Origin: JADLAT01 sp964348795
Lineage (GTDB): Bacteria > Pseudomonadota > Alphaproteobacteria > Micavibrionales > Micavibrionaceae
Reading direction: 5' to 3'
Length of the DNA stretch: 64,000 nt
NCBI GenBank assembly: GCA_964348795.1
Contig: CAYGDY010000002.1
Span: forward strand, 62,001 to 126,000
Shown here: positions 9,114 through 17,815 of the stretch, piece after piece
Layout: the number at the start of each line of letters is the position of its first letter
Position numbering within the stretch: position 1 is the stretch's first letter
Translations under genes and position numbers: made by a program
Notes under the pieces: model-generated
Told to the model about the DNA's origin: nothing
The model's database searches: none
The model's input: the letters and a program-made list of their open reading frames with translations, nothing else

Positions 9114-9848
9114 TCACGCCACATCTTTCCGTTCAATGAAATGTAAAAAAGCTTTCTCCAAATTCTGTGCAGAAACAGTATCCTTCAATGCAGAAGGAGT
9201 CCCTGTAAACCGTATGGCATGGTCATGCATCACGGAAACCCTGTCACAGATTTCATCCATATCCACCAAAATATGGGAGCTTAAAAAAATTGTGCATCCT
9301 TTTTTCTGCGTCTCGATCAGCAACTCTTTCACCAGCGCCCGCGCCACAGGATCAAGACCACTCATGGGCTCGTCCAGAATCAGAAGATCACAGCCCGCCA
9401 TAATGGTTGAAAGCAGGCCCAGCTTCTGGCGCATGCCCTTGGAATAGGTCTGGACACGCCGTTTCAGGGCCGAAGAATCCAATGCCAGCCGCTCCGCCCC
9501 CTCATAACAGGCCCTGTCTTCCAGCGTCCGGCCATAGAGGCTGGCGGAAAATTTTAAAAACTCCAATCCGCTCAAAAACCAAGACGGTTCAAAGCGCTCC
9601 GGCAAAAATGCCAGACGGTTTTTTGCCTCCGGATGCTCGACCGGCTTCCCGAAAAGCCGCAACGTGCCTTTATCAGGAGACCGCAACGCCAAAAGCGCCT
9701 TGATAAGCGTTGTCTTTCCCGCCCCGTTCAGGCCAATCAAACCAAACATTTCGCCCGATTTCACCGAGAGGTTCACATCTATGATCGCAGGTTTCTTGTC
9801 GTAGGCAATGGAAACACCCTGCACATCAATGGCACTGTCTTTTGTCAT
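9114..9848 (-). CDS. ABC transporter ATP-binding protein, PilH-like context
   Basis: This 244-residue nucleotide-binding subunit has Walker A GLNGAGKTT near residue 40, a degenerate signature motif YSKGMRQKLGLL, Walker B LLILDEP followed by the D-loop MSGLDP, and a switch histidine in LSSHILVDMDEI. The sequence resembles the ABC-2 export ATPases (CcmA/GldA type). The ATG at 9848 is chosen over one four codons earlier because GAGGT stands six bases in front of it. Its probable membrane partner is the permease at 1838-2599, although five pilus genes lie between them. In Myxococcus the pilH product of the pil cluster is such an ATPase and is needed for piliation; this gene may have the same job, but the substrate is unknown. 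Confidence 0.85.
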   Translation of the reverse strand: MTKDSAIDVQGVSIAYDKKPAIIDVNLSVKSGEMFGLIGLNGAGKTTLIKALLALRSPDKGTLRLFGKPVEHPEAKNRLAFLPERFEPSWFLSGLEFLKFSASLYGRTLEDRACYEGAERLALDSSALKRRVQTYSKGMRQKLGLLSTIMAGCDLLILDEPMSGLDPVARALVKELLIETQKKGCTIFLSSHILVDMDEICDRVSVMHDHAIRFTGTPSALKDTVSAQNLEKAFLHFIERKDVA

Positions 9849-9884
9849 GGCACACCTCATTCCTTGTTTCTTGCGAGAGCCTCT

Positions 9885-10610
9885 TCAACCCGGGAGGAAA
9901 ATACGGGTGTCGATGTTAAAACGCTGATGGGGCCGAAGCCGGATCGGAAAGATCTGGTTGGTATATTCATCGAACCATTTCATCTCGACATAGGTTTTGT
10001 AGACTTTCAAATCCAGAATTTCTACCGGCAAGGCATCAGGCGTCACGCGCTTGCCATTGAGCCAGATGGTCCAGTTTTTGCCCTGTTTATACACAATACC
10101 ACTCAGGAAAAGCTCCCGCTCTTCCGGCGGCGGCCTAGGCTTGACTTCCAGATCGTCCCGTGTCCGCAGGGACCTTGCAAGCTCCTCCGCAGAAGGCGCC
10201 CTGACCAGCCCTCTCGAATTACGGGCATCCTGAATGGCAACATGCTCCCAGTATGTAAAGAGAATCGGCTGAAATTCCGGAATGCCCTTAGGCGCAGGCG
10301 CCTGCACAGCGTCAGAAGTACCCCCCGTACCCGTGCGGGGCGCCCCCACAACAGAAGTCCCCGTCGCAGGCGCGGGAGGCGCTGTAGACGTTGCCACAGG
10401 GGACGGCGGATTTTCAGAAGGCAACAAGTTCTGTGGCACCGCAGGGGACTGTGCCACAGGAGGCACAGCAGAGGCCGAGGAGGCCGCCTCCCCGCCTGTT
10501 TCCGGTATTGCAGAAGGCGCGTCCTGCGCCCCGACAGGCGAGAAAGCGCCCGCCAGAAAAAGCAGAGAAAGAGACATTATTGCAATTTTATGCTTCCTGA
10601 TCTTCATCAT
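9885..10610 (-). CDS. Periplasmic pilus biogenesis protein, MshK-like
   Basis: The ATG pair at 10610/10607 is used as start because it directly begins a Sec signal peptide (KIRKHKIAIMSLSLLFLAGAF, cleaved near PVGAQ). A frame extension upstream lies inside the preceding gene. The mature protein starts with about 100 low-complexity residues rich in Pro, Ala, Ser, Thr and Val. The C-terminal ~80 residues form a small beta-rich domain: LSGIVYKQGKNWTIWLNGKR, then a V-EMKW strand and the ending RPHQRFNIDTRIFLPG. This layout, a secreted small protein with a 'gives its own cycle of regulatory strands' fold beside PilMNO-like genes, matches MshK or PilP-type proteins that link the inner-membrane complex to the secretin. 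It is separated by one base from the MshJ-like gene. The specific assignment is inferential. Confidence 0.68.
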   Translation of the reverse strand: MMKIRKHKIAIMSLSLLFLAGAFSPVGAQDAPSAIPETGGEAASSASAVPPVAQSPAVPQNLLPSENPPSPVATSTAPPAPATGTSVVGAPRTGTGGTSDAVQAPAPKGIPEFQPILFTYWEHVAIQDARNSRGLVRAPSAEELARSLRTRDDLEVKPRPPPEERELFLSGIVYKQGKNWTIWLNGKRVTPDALPVEILDLKVYKTYVEMKWFDEYTNQIFPIRLRPHQRFNIDTRIFLPG

Positions 10611-10611
10611 A

Positions 10612-11268
10612 TCACTGCACAACCCCGTCTGTCGGCATCGCGCCAATCACATCACTTTCCGGAATCATGGTCCGCCACAGCATATCCACCCTGGCGCTGA
10701 CCAAGGGAGGATTCGCGCCCGAGGCAATCGCCCGCAACACCGTACCATCCACATCGGACTCCCGCTTCAACTCGATTTTCTCCACCGCCATATGCCCGGG
10801 GAAAGACGCCTCCACGAGGTACAGATACCGGAAGATATCCACATCATCGACCGCTTTCAATTCTATTTTTACAGAGCTTTTGAGGATTTTGTGTTTCGCT
10901 TTCACGGCTTCTTCGTTTTCCTCGATTGCGCCGGAATCAACCGTGGCAATGGCATTGCCCACACCCGCTTCTTTCTGGATCTTGCTAAAAAAACTTTCCG
11001 CCAGTTTCCGGCTCTGGTTCTGGAAAAATCCATCTTTCTGGAGAGTCTGAAACGCCCCTTTCTGGGCTTCAAGCTCTTCAAATTCCACCTGCATGCGGGC
11101 CACATCGGACCGCACCGTAGAGACCTGACTCTGCAAAGTGTTCAACTCCGCTGTCTGGCTGGCCTGAAACGGCAACAAGACTCCATAATACAACCCGCCC
11201 AGAACCACATTCAGCCCCACAAAAAAGGCCAGAAGGATCACACGTTTCAATCCCAGAACGCCAATCAT
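10612..11268 (-). CDS. PilO/MshJ-like inner-membrane pilus assembly protein
   Basis: This 218-residue protein has one N-terminal transmembrane helix at residues 10-33, a coiled-coil segment at about 36-75 (ELNTLQSQVSTVRSDVARMQVE) and a periplasmic alpha/beta domain to the end. This is the standard architecture of PilO and MshJ, which align the secretin with the inner-membrane platform. Its ATG overlaps the stop codon of the PilM/PilN-like gene by four bases, which fits the conserved pilM-N-O order. Sequence conservation in this family is low, so the call rests on size, topology and position. Confidence 0.75.
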   Translation of the reverse strand: MIGVLGLKRVILLAFFVGLNVVLGGLYYGVLLPFQASQTAELNTLQSQVSTVRSDVARMQVEFEELEAQKGAFQTLQKDGFFQNQSRKLAESFFSKIQKEAGVGNAIATVDSGAIEENEEAVKAKHKILKSSVKIELKAVDDVDIFRYLYLVEASFPGHMAVEKIELKRESDVDGTVLRAIASGANPPLVSARVDMLWRTMIPESDVIGAMPTDGVVQ

Positions 11269-12881
11269 TGTCCCGCTCCTTCATCGGCAGGCACGGCAGG
11301 GGATTTTATTAAAATCTCCGCCACAAAGTCCTGCTGGATATTTTCCTTTTCCAGATCCCCCGTTTTCACAACAAGCCCTTCTGTATATTCGTAGTCCTTC
11401 AAATATTTGAGGACCTCGACTTTGTGCCCGGGCAAAAGAGTCGTCAAGCGCTCCGACAACTCACGGACCTCCTTGTTCCCTGAATCCACATTCGCTGTCG
11501 CAGGATAAGTCATGCGAAGTCTGGCCTGAAACAATGGCTGGGGGGGCGACACACCGTTGACAAATGTTTCGATAGGATTTTCAGACGCCCGTTTAACTTC
11601 CAGAAGATCAATCCGCAAATCTTTCCCGAGGGCCTTGGCCACCTGCGTCACCAGATCCAGCACGCGAATCCGGTTCTTTTCAAAATCTGCGTCCACAGCA
11701 ATAGCGCTTTGCACAAGGCGGACATCAAACCCCATTTTATTGATGCGTTCCGTTTCCCGTTCGTACTGGGAATCCAGCTGGGCCTTTTGTTCCTTCATTT
11801 CATTGAGGTTCTGGCTTTGCGCCGTGACCCCCCAGGTAATATCCAAAAGCTGGTATCCCTGAAACACCCCCCCCAAAAACAAACACAGGACAAAAACAGC
11901 CGCGATCTGGCGTGGACGCGACACCGCATCGATCGAAGCCGCCCGCATCGGCAGGATAAACTTCTTTTTCCGTCCGCCCCACGCCACATGCAACGGGTCC
12001 GCATACCGCAAACTGTCCTGTTTTCCCAGACGAAGTCCCAAAACCTCCGCGGCCTGCATCACCGTCATGATATGGAGATTGCAGGATTCATCAATCATGT
12101 TCTCCAGCAGGTCCCCACTCTCGGCACCCGCAACAATAATGACATCCAGTCCGTCTTCAGCATGATACCCGAACCGCGAGAGATAGCTCATCGTGGCCTT
12201 GAATTCCTGATGCACCTGCGTGGCCCAGGCCTGATGATCCTCCTCCGTATCCAGCACCGGACTCATCCGCGTCAGAGCCAGCTCTCCGTTACGGGTTACG
12301 ATCTGCCGCAAATTTCCATTTCTGTGCTGGCCCATGTAAATCGTCCATCGGGCGGGAGACTTGCTGGATTTTGCCAGTTTTTCGGAAAGGGCGCTGACCA
12401 TATCCGAAGATTCCACCGGCAAAAGACAAAACCCCGCCAGCGACACCATGGACTCCCGCACGGCGGAAATGGCCTTGGATAATTGCTCGCTGTTGGAAAC
12501 CGCCGCAAAAATATAAAGGCTGGATGCCGGCTGTTTATCGGTCTTTGCAATTTTTTCCTTCAGCGCGTAGGCGGCCCGAATGGGAGAATTGGGGAAAGCC
12601 ACCGTCAGCTTGCGGTTCAACAAAGCCGCTTTGTCGGTAAACCCGACACCGGATTTCAGGACCCGTTCCTTCCGGTAATGTTGCTCGACCATATCGTTCA
12701 AAATCAGGACAGGGCGGCCTCCGCAATCCTTTGCCAGAACCGAAGAGACACTCGCCACAGCGCCCTCATCCGCGCAAGGAATCGTTTCATGCAACCGCAC
12801 CCCCTTGGAGTCGACCGTATAGACCGACATGAATTCGTCGGAGATCATCAGAACAGTCCGCGCGGGCGAGAACAACGACAT
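11265..12881 (-). CDS. Fused PilM/PilN-like (GspL-like) pilus platform protein
   Basis: The 538-residue product appears to unite two functions. The cytoplasmic part (about residues 1-320) resembles the actin-like PilM/MshI fold, with an N-terminal strand pair ARTVLMISDEFMSVYTVD and later DVIIVAGAESGDLLENMID. A single transmembrane helix lies near residues 326-345, followed by a coiled coil (about 355-385, NLNEMKEQKAQLDSQYERE) and a periplasmic ferredoxin-like domain, as in PilN/GspL. In many type IVa systems PilM and PilN are separate proteins. The ATG at 12881 is preferred because AGGTG stands six bases upstream; an ATG two codons earlier and a GTG are also possible. It follows pilC after 31 bp and overlaps the PilO-like gene. 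Confidence 0.72.
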   Translation of the reverse strand: MSLFSPARTVLMISDEFMSVYTVDSKGVRLHETIPCADEGAVASVSSVLAKDCGGRPVLILNDMVEQHYRKERVLKSGVGFTDKAALLNRKLTVAFPNSPIRAAYALKEKIAKTDKQPASSLYIFAAVSNSEQLSKAISAVRESMVSLAGFCLLPVESSDMVSALSEKLAKSSKSPARWTIYMGQHRNGNLRQIVTRNGELALTRMSPVLDTEEDHQAWATQVHQEFKATMSYLSRFGYHAEDGLDVIIVAGAESGDLLENMIDESCNLHIMTVMQAAEVLGLRLGKQDSLRYADPLHVAWGGRKKKFILPMRAASIDAVSRPRQIAAVFVLCLFLGGVFQGYQLLDITWGVTAQSQNLNEMKEQKAQLDSQYERETERINKMGFDVRLVQSAIAVDADFEKNRIRVLDLVTQVAKALGKDLRIDLLEVKRASENPIETFVNGVSPPQPLFQARLRMTYPATANVDSGNKEVRELSERLTTLLPGHKVEVLKYLKDYEYTEGLVVKTGDLEKENIQQDFVAEILIKSPAVPADEGAGQ

Positions 12882-12912
12882 AGACATCACCTAAAAACCT
12901 GACACAAAAACA

Positions 12913-14151
12913 TTAGCCACTCATAAACTTCCCGAGATTCATATAAATCGGCCCCAGACTTCCCGCGGCAATCCAGCAGATCATCAACCCCAGTATGGCC
13001 GTCAATGTTGGCTGGATCAATTCGATCAGCCCCTCGATCGCCTCGTTCACGTCATTGGTATAAAACTCTGCAACCTGATCCAGCACGGGAGTGAGGTTAC
13101 CCGATTCTTCCCCAACCTTCACCATCCGAACGACAAGACTTGGAAATTCTCCACTGGCATTAAATGATTCCGACAAGGAGCTCCCCGACTGCACACGGGC
13201 CTCCACGATCTCCATCGCATCAATCATCACCAGATTGGTCACCGTGGCCTTCGCGGATTTCAGGGCACTGATCACATCAATCCCGCTGGCGTACAACGCG
13301 CCGAAGGTCTGCGCGTACCGTGCAATGGAGATCTTCCGGATCAACACACCGATCACAGGGGCCTTCACGTACAGGGCATCCAGCTTGTAGGCAATACTGT
13401 CCGAAGAACGCCGCAAAAATTTCAGCAACAGAACAATACAGACAGGCACGCCCATCACAATTACGCCACCAAAGTACGGAATGCCCAAAATCGGATTCAC
13501 AAAGAAGTTGGACGTTGCAATCAACCACACCGTAAACCACGGCAATTCCAGATTCATATATTTCAAGAACCCCACAATCTGCGGCACCACAACCGCCATC
13601 ATAAAGATCACGGTCAAGAGCACAACACCCCCCACAATCATGGGATACCGGCTGGCCTTGCGGATTTTTGAAGAAATAAAATCAAGCCATTTCAAATACT
13701 TGACAAGTTGCAGATAAGAGGCCGTTAAATCCCCTGTTTCTTCCCCCGCCTCAATCAGGGATACATAAAGCGGTTTAAAAACCTTGGGATGCTTCGCCAG
13801 AGACTCCGACAACGCCCCGCCATCGGAGACATCGCGGTGCACATCGGTCATGATATCACGGAACCGGTCATTTTCCGTGGCATCCCTGACATCCGCCAGA
13901 GAATCCAGCAACGGCACACCCGCGCTCTGCATTTGTTCCATCTGGACAAAAAACTGGATCATATCCCGCAAGGTCACTTTTTTTCCGAAAAGGCCTTTGG
14001 ACGTTTTTTCAGCGCCAATCACAGAACAGGTGATCAGCTCCAACCCTGCGGACTGGAGCTGTTTGTAAAGATCAACCTCGTTGGCGGCCTTGACGGAACC
14101 CCGAATCGGCCTACCCTTGGAATTGATGGCTTTGTACTTGAACTGTTCGAT
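12913..14151 (-). CDS. pilC: Type IV pilus inner-membrane platform protein PilC/MshG, atypical start
   Basis: This is the polytopic GspF-type platform protein that couples the assembly ATPase to pilin polymerisation. It carries two GspF domains, the first with VTLRDMIQFFVQMEQMQSAG, the second with ARYAQTFGALYASGIDVISA, and three hydrophobic segments. The last ATG/GTG/TTG start in frame is TTG at 14043, giving 376 residues. However, the reading frame upstream encodes a perfectly typical PilC N-terminus (FKYKAINSKGRPIRGSVKAA ... LYKQLQSAGLELI) back to an in-frame stop at 14164-14166, with no ATG, GTG or TTG. The best candidate is ATC at 14149-14151, eight bases after AAAGGG, giving 412 residues, the usual family length. 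A base error or a small frameshift is the alternative. It lies 56 bp downstream of pilB. Confidence 0.82.
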   Translation of the reverse strand: MEQFKYKAINSKGRPIRGSVKAANEVDLYKQLQSAGLELITCSVIGAEKTSKGLFGKKVTLRDMIQFFVQMEQMQSAGVPLLDSLADVRDATENDRFRDIMTDVHRDVSDGGALSESLAKHPKVFKPLYVSLIEAGEETGDLTASYLQLVKYLKWLDFISSKIRKASRYPMIVGGVVLLTVIFMMAVVVPQIVGFLKYMNLELPWFTVWLIATSNFFVNPILGIPYFGGVIVMGVPVCIVLLLKFLRRSSDSIAYKLDALYVKAPVIGVLIRKISIARYAQTFGALYASGIDVISALKSAKATVTNLVMIDAMEIVEARVQSGSSLSESFNASGEFPSLVVRMVKVGEESGNLTPVLDQVAEFYTNDVNEAIEGLIELIQPTLTAILGLMICWIAAGSLGPIYMNLGKFMSG

Positions 14152-14207
14152 AACACAAACCCTTTAAGATGGATGCAGATGGACTGAAAACCGAAGAAAC
14201 AAAAGAC

Positions 14208-16286
14208 TTACAGTCCCGTATGCACAACATGGGAAAGGGCTTCGAGACTCGTGACCCCTTCCTTCACCTTGAGAATGCCATCATCTTTCATGCTTTTGAA
14301 GCCTTTTTTTACCGCCAGATGTTTCAATTCACCCTTTGTTGGTCCTTGCGACAACAAATTATCCAGCTCCTCGTCGAACATCAGAATTTCAACCACCGCA
14401 ATCCGGCCTTTATAGCCCTGTCCGCTACACAGATCACACCCCCCTTGCCGTGCCTGATAAATCGTCGGCGCCTCCGAAACATCAACCCCCAAGACCTCGC
14501 ACTCCCGCTCGTCCGGCGTATGGGGTTCCTTGCAATTCTGACACAGCCGGCGCGTCAAACGCTGGGCAAAGACCGCGACAATCGCGCCCGCCACCATCCC
14601 GGGCTTGAGCCCCAGATCAAACAAACGGGGAATCGCCCCGAACGAATCATTGGTATGCAACGTCGTGTACACTTGGTGCCCCGTCATGGCGGCTTTCAAG
14701 GCCATTCCTGCCGTTTCGCCGTCACGAATCTCCCCGATAAAGATAATGTCAGGGTCTTGCCGCAAGAGCGCCTTGATCCCTTCTGCAAACTCCAGCACCC
14801 CTTCCCGTACGTGGGTTTGCCGGATCATCGGCAAGGAATATTCGACAGGATCCTCAAGTGTCTGGATATTCACCGTCACGTCGTTGATCTCGTTGAGCAT
14901 GGAATACAACGAGGTCGTCTTCCCGCTTCCCGTGGGGCCCGTCACGATGATAATCCCCTCGGGCCGGCTCTGGGCTTTTTTGATCAGATCAAGATTATGC
15001 TGGCTAAAACCCAGCTTTTCCATAGGCATGATACTGGCGCTTTGGTCCAAAACCCGCAAGACAAGGTTTTCCCCGTGTACGGTCGGAAGCGAAGACACCC
15101 TGAAATCGACTTCCTTCCCGCCGGCATTGATCCGGAAACGCCCATCCTGCGCGCCCAGTTTATCGGCAATATTCATGCCCGATAAAATTTTCAGACGCTG
15201 GGAAATCCCGTTCCAGTGTTGCCTGTGGAGGATCTGCGATGTAAACAACACACCATCCAGACGCAACCGCAGACGAACAAAATTTTCCTCCGGCTCGAAG
15301 TGAAGGTCCGAAGCCCCGATTTTCACAGCATCAAAGACCAGCGCATTCACAAGCCGGACAATCGGGTGGGAGTATAACTCCTCCTCTTTGAGAGAGGTCA
15401 CTTCCTTGTGTTCTTTTGTCTCTTCGAGTTCCCTGAGGATGGCGCCGATCGAACTGGCATACCCGTACGCCGCATCAATGGCATCCGCAATAATTTTGGG
15501 CGTACTGACCATCGGCTTGATATGGGTGCCCTTGGGCAAAAACCGCCGGAGAGCGTCCATCGCCAGCACGTCATAGGGGTCAGCCATCGCCACCCTGACA
15601 TCATTCCCCACACGGGAGACCGGCAACATATGGTGCTTCAAAGCCATAGGCTTGTCGATCAGCTGTAAAACATCCCCGTCAAATATGGTAGATTTGGGAT
15701 CAAACAGTTCAAAGCCTGTGTTCTCGGCCAGAAACTGGCTCAGAATTTCCTCGGAAATAAAACCGAGATCCACCATGACCTCGCCCAGCATTTTTCCGGT
15801 AATCTTTTTTTCCTGAATCGCAACATTCAGCTGGTCTTCCGTAATAATTCTCTTGAAAACCAGCCATTCTCCGATCCGTTTTTTTCCTCCGGAAGCCGCA
15901 AACCCTTCCTCCTGATTTCCAAAGGAGGTCTTCACAGAAGACTGGTAGGTCTTCAGGGCGTTTTCTGTCGAGGCACCTGAATCGCCGTCCTCTTCGGTTT
16001 CCAGTGCCCCGCCATCACCCGTCCGGCTCGGGACATGCCCTTCCGTCCATTTTCTCTTTTTGGACTTTTCCGGCCCCGCCCCTGCATCCTCAAATTTGAC
16101 GACGGAGGCGTTCAATTCCTCAAAACTGGACTCAATGTCCATTTTATCGACAACAATATCTCCATTTTCCTCGGAATTCTCCGCCGCATTCAATGCGACA
16201 TCCTTGTTTTTCTGGCCAAAGGGCACTAAACTCCGGATCGGAGGCATATTGTCTTCCTCGTTGAACTTATTATCCTTATGAACCAT
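14208..16286 (-). CDS. pilB: Type IV pilus assembly ATPase PilB/MshE
   Basis: PilB drives pilus extension. The 692-residue protein begins with ~125 poorly conserved, acidic and Ser-rich residues. An MshEN-type N-domain follows (about 135-275, IGEWLVFKRIITEDQLNVAI). The ATPase core has the Asp box LTEDP-like segment LEDPVEYSLP (477-486), Walker A GPTGSGKTT at 450-458, Walker B DPDIIFIGEIRD at 511-522 and the His box GHQVYTTLHTNDSFGAIPRL. A zinc-binding tetracysteine site is formed by Cys582, Cys585, Cys617 and Cys620. The MshEN domain can bind cyclic di-GMP in homologues, so that input is possible here. It is the first gene of the minus-strand pilus cluster. Confidence 0.94.
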   Translation of the reverse strand: MVHKDNKFNEEDNMPPIRSLVPFGQKNKDVALNAAENSEENGDIVVDKMDIESSFEELNASVVKFEDAGAGPEKSKKRKWTEGHVPSRTGDGGALETEEDGDSGASTENALKTYQSSVKTSFGNQEEGFAASGGKKRIGEWLVFKRIITEDQLNVAIQEKKITGKMLGEVMVDLGFISEEILSQFLAENTGFELFDPKSTIFDGDVLQLIDKPMALKHHMLPVSRVGNDVRVAMADPYDVLAMDALRRFLPKGTHIKPMVSTPKIIADAIDAAYGYASSIGAILRELEETKEHKEVTSLKEEELYSHPIVRLVNALVFDAVKIGASDLHFEPEENFVRLRLRLDGVLFTSQILHRQHWNGISQRLKILSGMNIADKLGAQDGRFRINAGGKEVDFRVSSLPTVHGENLVLRVLDQSASIMPMEKLGFSQHNLDLIKKAQSRPEGIIIVTGPTGSGKTTSLYSMLNEINDVTVNIQTLEDPVEYSLPMIRQTHVREGVLEFAEGIKALLRQDPDIIFIGEIRDGETAGMALKAAMTGHQVYTTLHTNDSFGAIPRLFDLGLKPGMVAGAIVAVFAQRLTRRLCQNCKEPHTPDERECEVLGVDVSEAPTIYQARQGGCDLCSGQGYKGRIAVVEILMFDEELDNLLSQGPTKGELKHLAVKKGFKSMKDDGILKVKEGVTSLEALSHVVHTGL

Positions 16287-16362
16287 AACAAAAAACTTTC
16301 AGAAAAACCATTGAGACCCCAAAACGGGCAGGATCGGAAAAGACCGTACCGATCAGAGCTTC

Positions 16363-16391
16363 AGGATACCCCATAAAGGTTAATAAAACAA
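16363..16391 (-). promoter_or_regulatory. Candidate sigma-70 promoter for the pilus cluster
   Basis: On the minus strand a TTGTTT (-35) at 16386-16391 and TATCCT (-10) at 16363-16368 are separated by 17 bases. The element lies about 75 bases upstream of the PilB start, in the 172 bp between the glnA terminator and pilB, which otherwise holds nothing I can recognise. Position and spacing are good, the -35 match is moderate. Confidence 0.35.
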
Positions 16392-16458
16392 ACCATGTGT
16401 TTTTCGTAACTTTCAGACGTTCCTTCCCGAAAAGCCCCCCTTCTCGTGCCAACAGAAA

Positions 16459-16483
16459 CAAGGCGCCCTTTCGGGGCGCCTTG
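16459..16483 (-). terminator. Intrinsic terminator downstream of glutamine synthetase
   Basis: A ten-base-pair GC-rich stem with arm CAAGGCGCCC and a five-base loop is followed on the minus strand by a short T-rich stretch (TTTCTGTT). It starts 30 bp after the glnA stop codon and separates that gene from pilB, which reads in the same direction. Confidence 0.8.
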
Positions 16484-16512
16484 TCCGTTACCACTCTCGA
16501 AAAAATGACAGC

Positions 16513-17625
16513 TTATTCAGCCGCGATTGCGATTTTCTTCTTGTTTCTGGGCCAGCTGGAAAACTTCATCACAGACTCGTCCACACCACAAATCGTGGTA
16601 CACAGACGGGCCGCAACCAGATACGGATCGGCATTCGCGCCAGGACGGCGGTCTTCAAAATAGCCGTATCCTTTCAGCGCAACAGGCTGGGGAATCCGGA
16701 TCGAACACCCACGGTCAGCGGTGCCAGCCTTGAACGTGTTGATATCGCAGGTTTCATGCTTCCCCGTCAAACGCTCTGCCAGATTCGCACCATACACAGC
16801 GATATGCTCCTTGTGTTTTTTGCTGAGGGCTTGAATTGCCGCATCAATCGCCGCTTTCCCTTTGGACTTGTCCCGTGTGTCTCTTGTGGAAAAATTCGTG
16901 TGCATCCCTGCCCCGTTCCAGTCCCCTTTCACAGGCTTGTTGTCCAAAGACACCGAAATACCGAATTCTTCACCCACACGGTAGAGCAACCAGCGACCAA
17001 TCCATGTTTCATCGGCCATTTTCAGGATGCACGCATCCTCGGTAGGATCCCCGCGATACCCAATCTGGAATTCCCATTGGCCAGGCATCACTTCGGCGTT
17101 CATGCCGTAGTACATCAGGCCCGCATCAATGCAGAGCTCTGCGTGCGCTTCAGCCACTTCGCGGCCAAAAATCTCTTCTGCGCCCACACCACAATAGTAC
17201 GGCCCTTGTGGCCCGGGATAGCCATGCTCCGGCCAGCCCAAAGGCGTGCGCTTGCGAAACAGGGTATATTCCTGCTCGAACCCGCCCCAAGGCTCCTGCT
17301 TGGCGGCGCCAGCCTCCATCACTTCGCGCAACTGGGCGCGGGAATTGGACTCATGCGGTGTCCCATCGGGATTCAGCACTTCGGCCATGACCAGATAATT
17401 GCCCTCCCCACGAATGGGGTCCTTCACAAAATACACAGGGTTCAACAACAAGTCGGAATCGTGCCCGTCGGCCTGATTCGTTGAAGAACCATCAAAGCTC
17501 CACTCTGGAAAATCTTCCACGGAAGGGTTCGCCCCCAGTATCACTGTGCGCGCTTTGGAACGGAGGTAACGCGTTGGCTCCGCGCCATCAATCCAGATAT
17601 ATTCTGCCAGCCCGATATTAGACAT
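16513..17625 (-). CDS. glnII: Glutamine synthetase, type II (GlnII, eukaryote-like)
   Basis: The enzyme makes glutamine from glutamate, ammonia and ATP in the cytoplasm. At 370 residues it is much shorter than type I GlnA (about 470) and has GSII signatures: AEYIWIDG near the start, the substrate-binding GGFEQEYTLF, NAEVMPGQWEFQIG, AGMHTNFSTRDTR, the ATP-binding stretch KHETCDINTFKAGTADRGCS and the C-terminal FEDRRPGANADPY. GSII enzymes are common in rhizobia and other alphaproteobacteria, where they are usually not controlled by adenylylation. The ATG is preceded by AGGAGAATATAGGGC. The gene stands alone, with a terminator downstream and 190 bp of divergent spacer towards ccoS. Confidence 0.93.
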   Translation of the reverse strand: MSNIGLAEYIWIDGAEPTRYLRSKARTVILGANPSVEDFPEWSFDGSSTNQADGHDSDLLLNPVYFVKDPIRGEGNYLVMAEVLNPDGTPHESNSRAQLREVMEAGAAKQEPWGGFEQEYTLFRKRTPLGWPEHGYPGPQGPYYCGVGAEEIFGREVAEAHAELCIDAGLMYYGMNAEVMPGQWEFQIGYRGDPTEDACILKMADETWIGRWLLYRVGEEFGISVSLDNKPVKGDWNGAGMHTNFSTRDTRDKSKGKAAIDAAIQALSKKHKEHIAVYGANLAERLTGKHETCDINTFKAGTADRGCSIRIPQPVALKGYGYFEDRRPGANADPYLVAARLCTTICGVDESVMKFSSWPRNKKKIAIAAE

Positions 17626-17815
17626 GCCCTATATTCTCCTATATAGAATGGGTTAAAGTGTTGTGAACGCTTACATAGCTAAAGAAAAATCCTGTTTATT
17701 GCAAGCGCTAATTGAACATAAAAAAACATTTGGTGCACAAAACGTTTTTTGTTGAAAGCAGAGGGAAACGTCCCTAAGATTGCCGGACCTCTTTTTTTCA
17801 GGAACCCGTAGACCC

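Noticed and set aside
9633..10700. 355-codon plus-strand frame opposite the MshK-like gene
   Set aside because: Arg/His-rich antisense frame with no ribosome binding site and no domain; the minus-strand gene has a signal peptide and fits the operon.
14169..15185. 338-codon plus-strand frame opposite pilB
   Set aside because: Antisense shadow of the PilB ATPase core; no recognisable domain.
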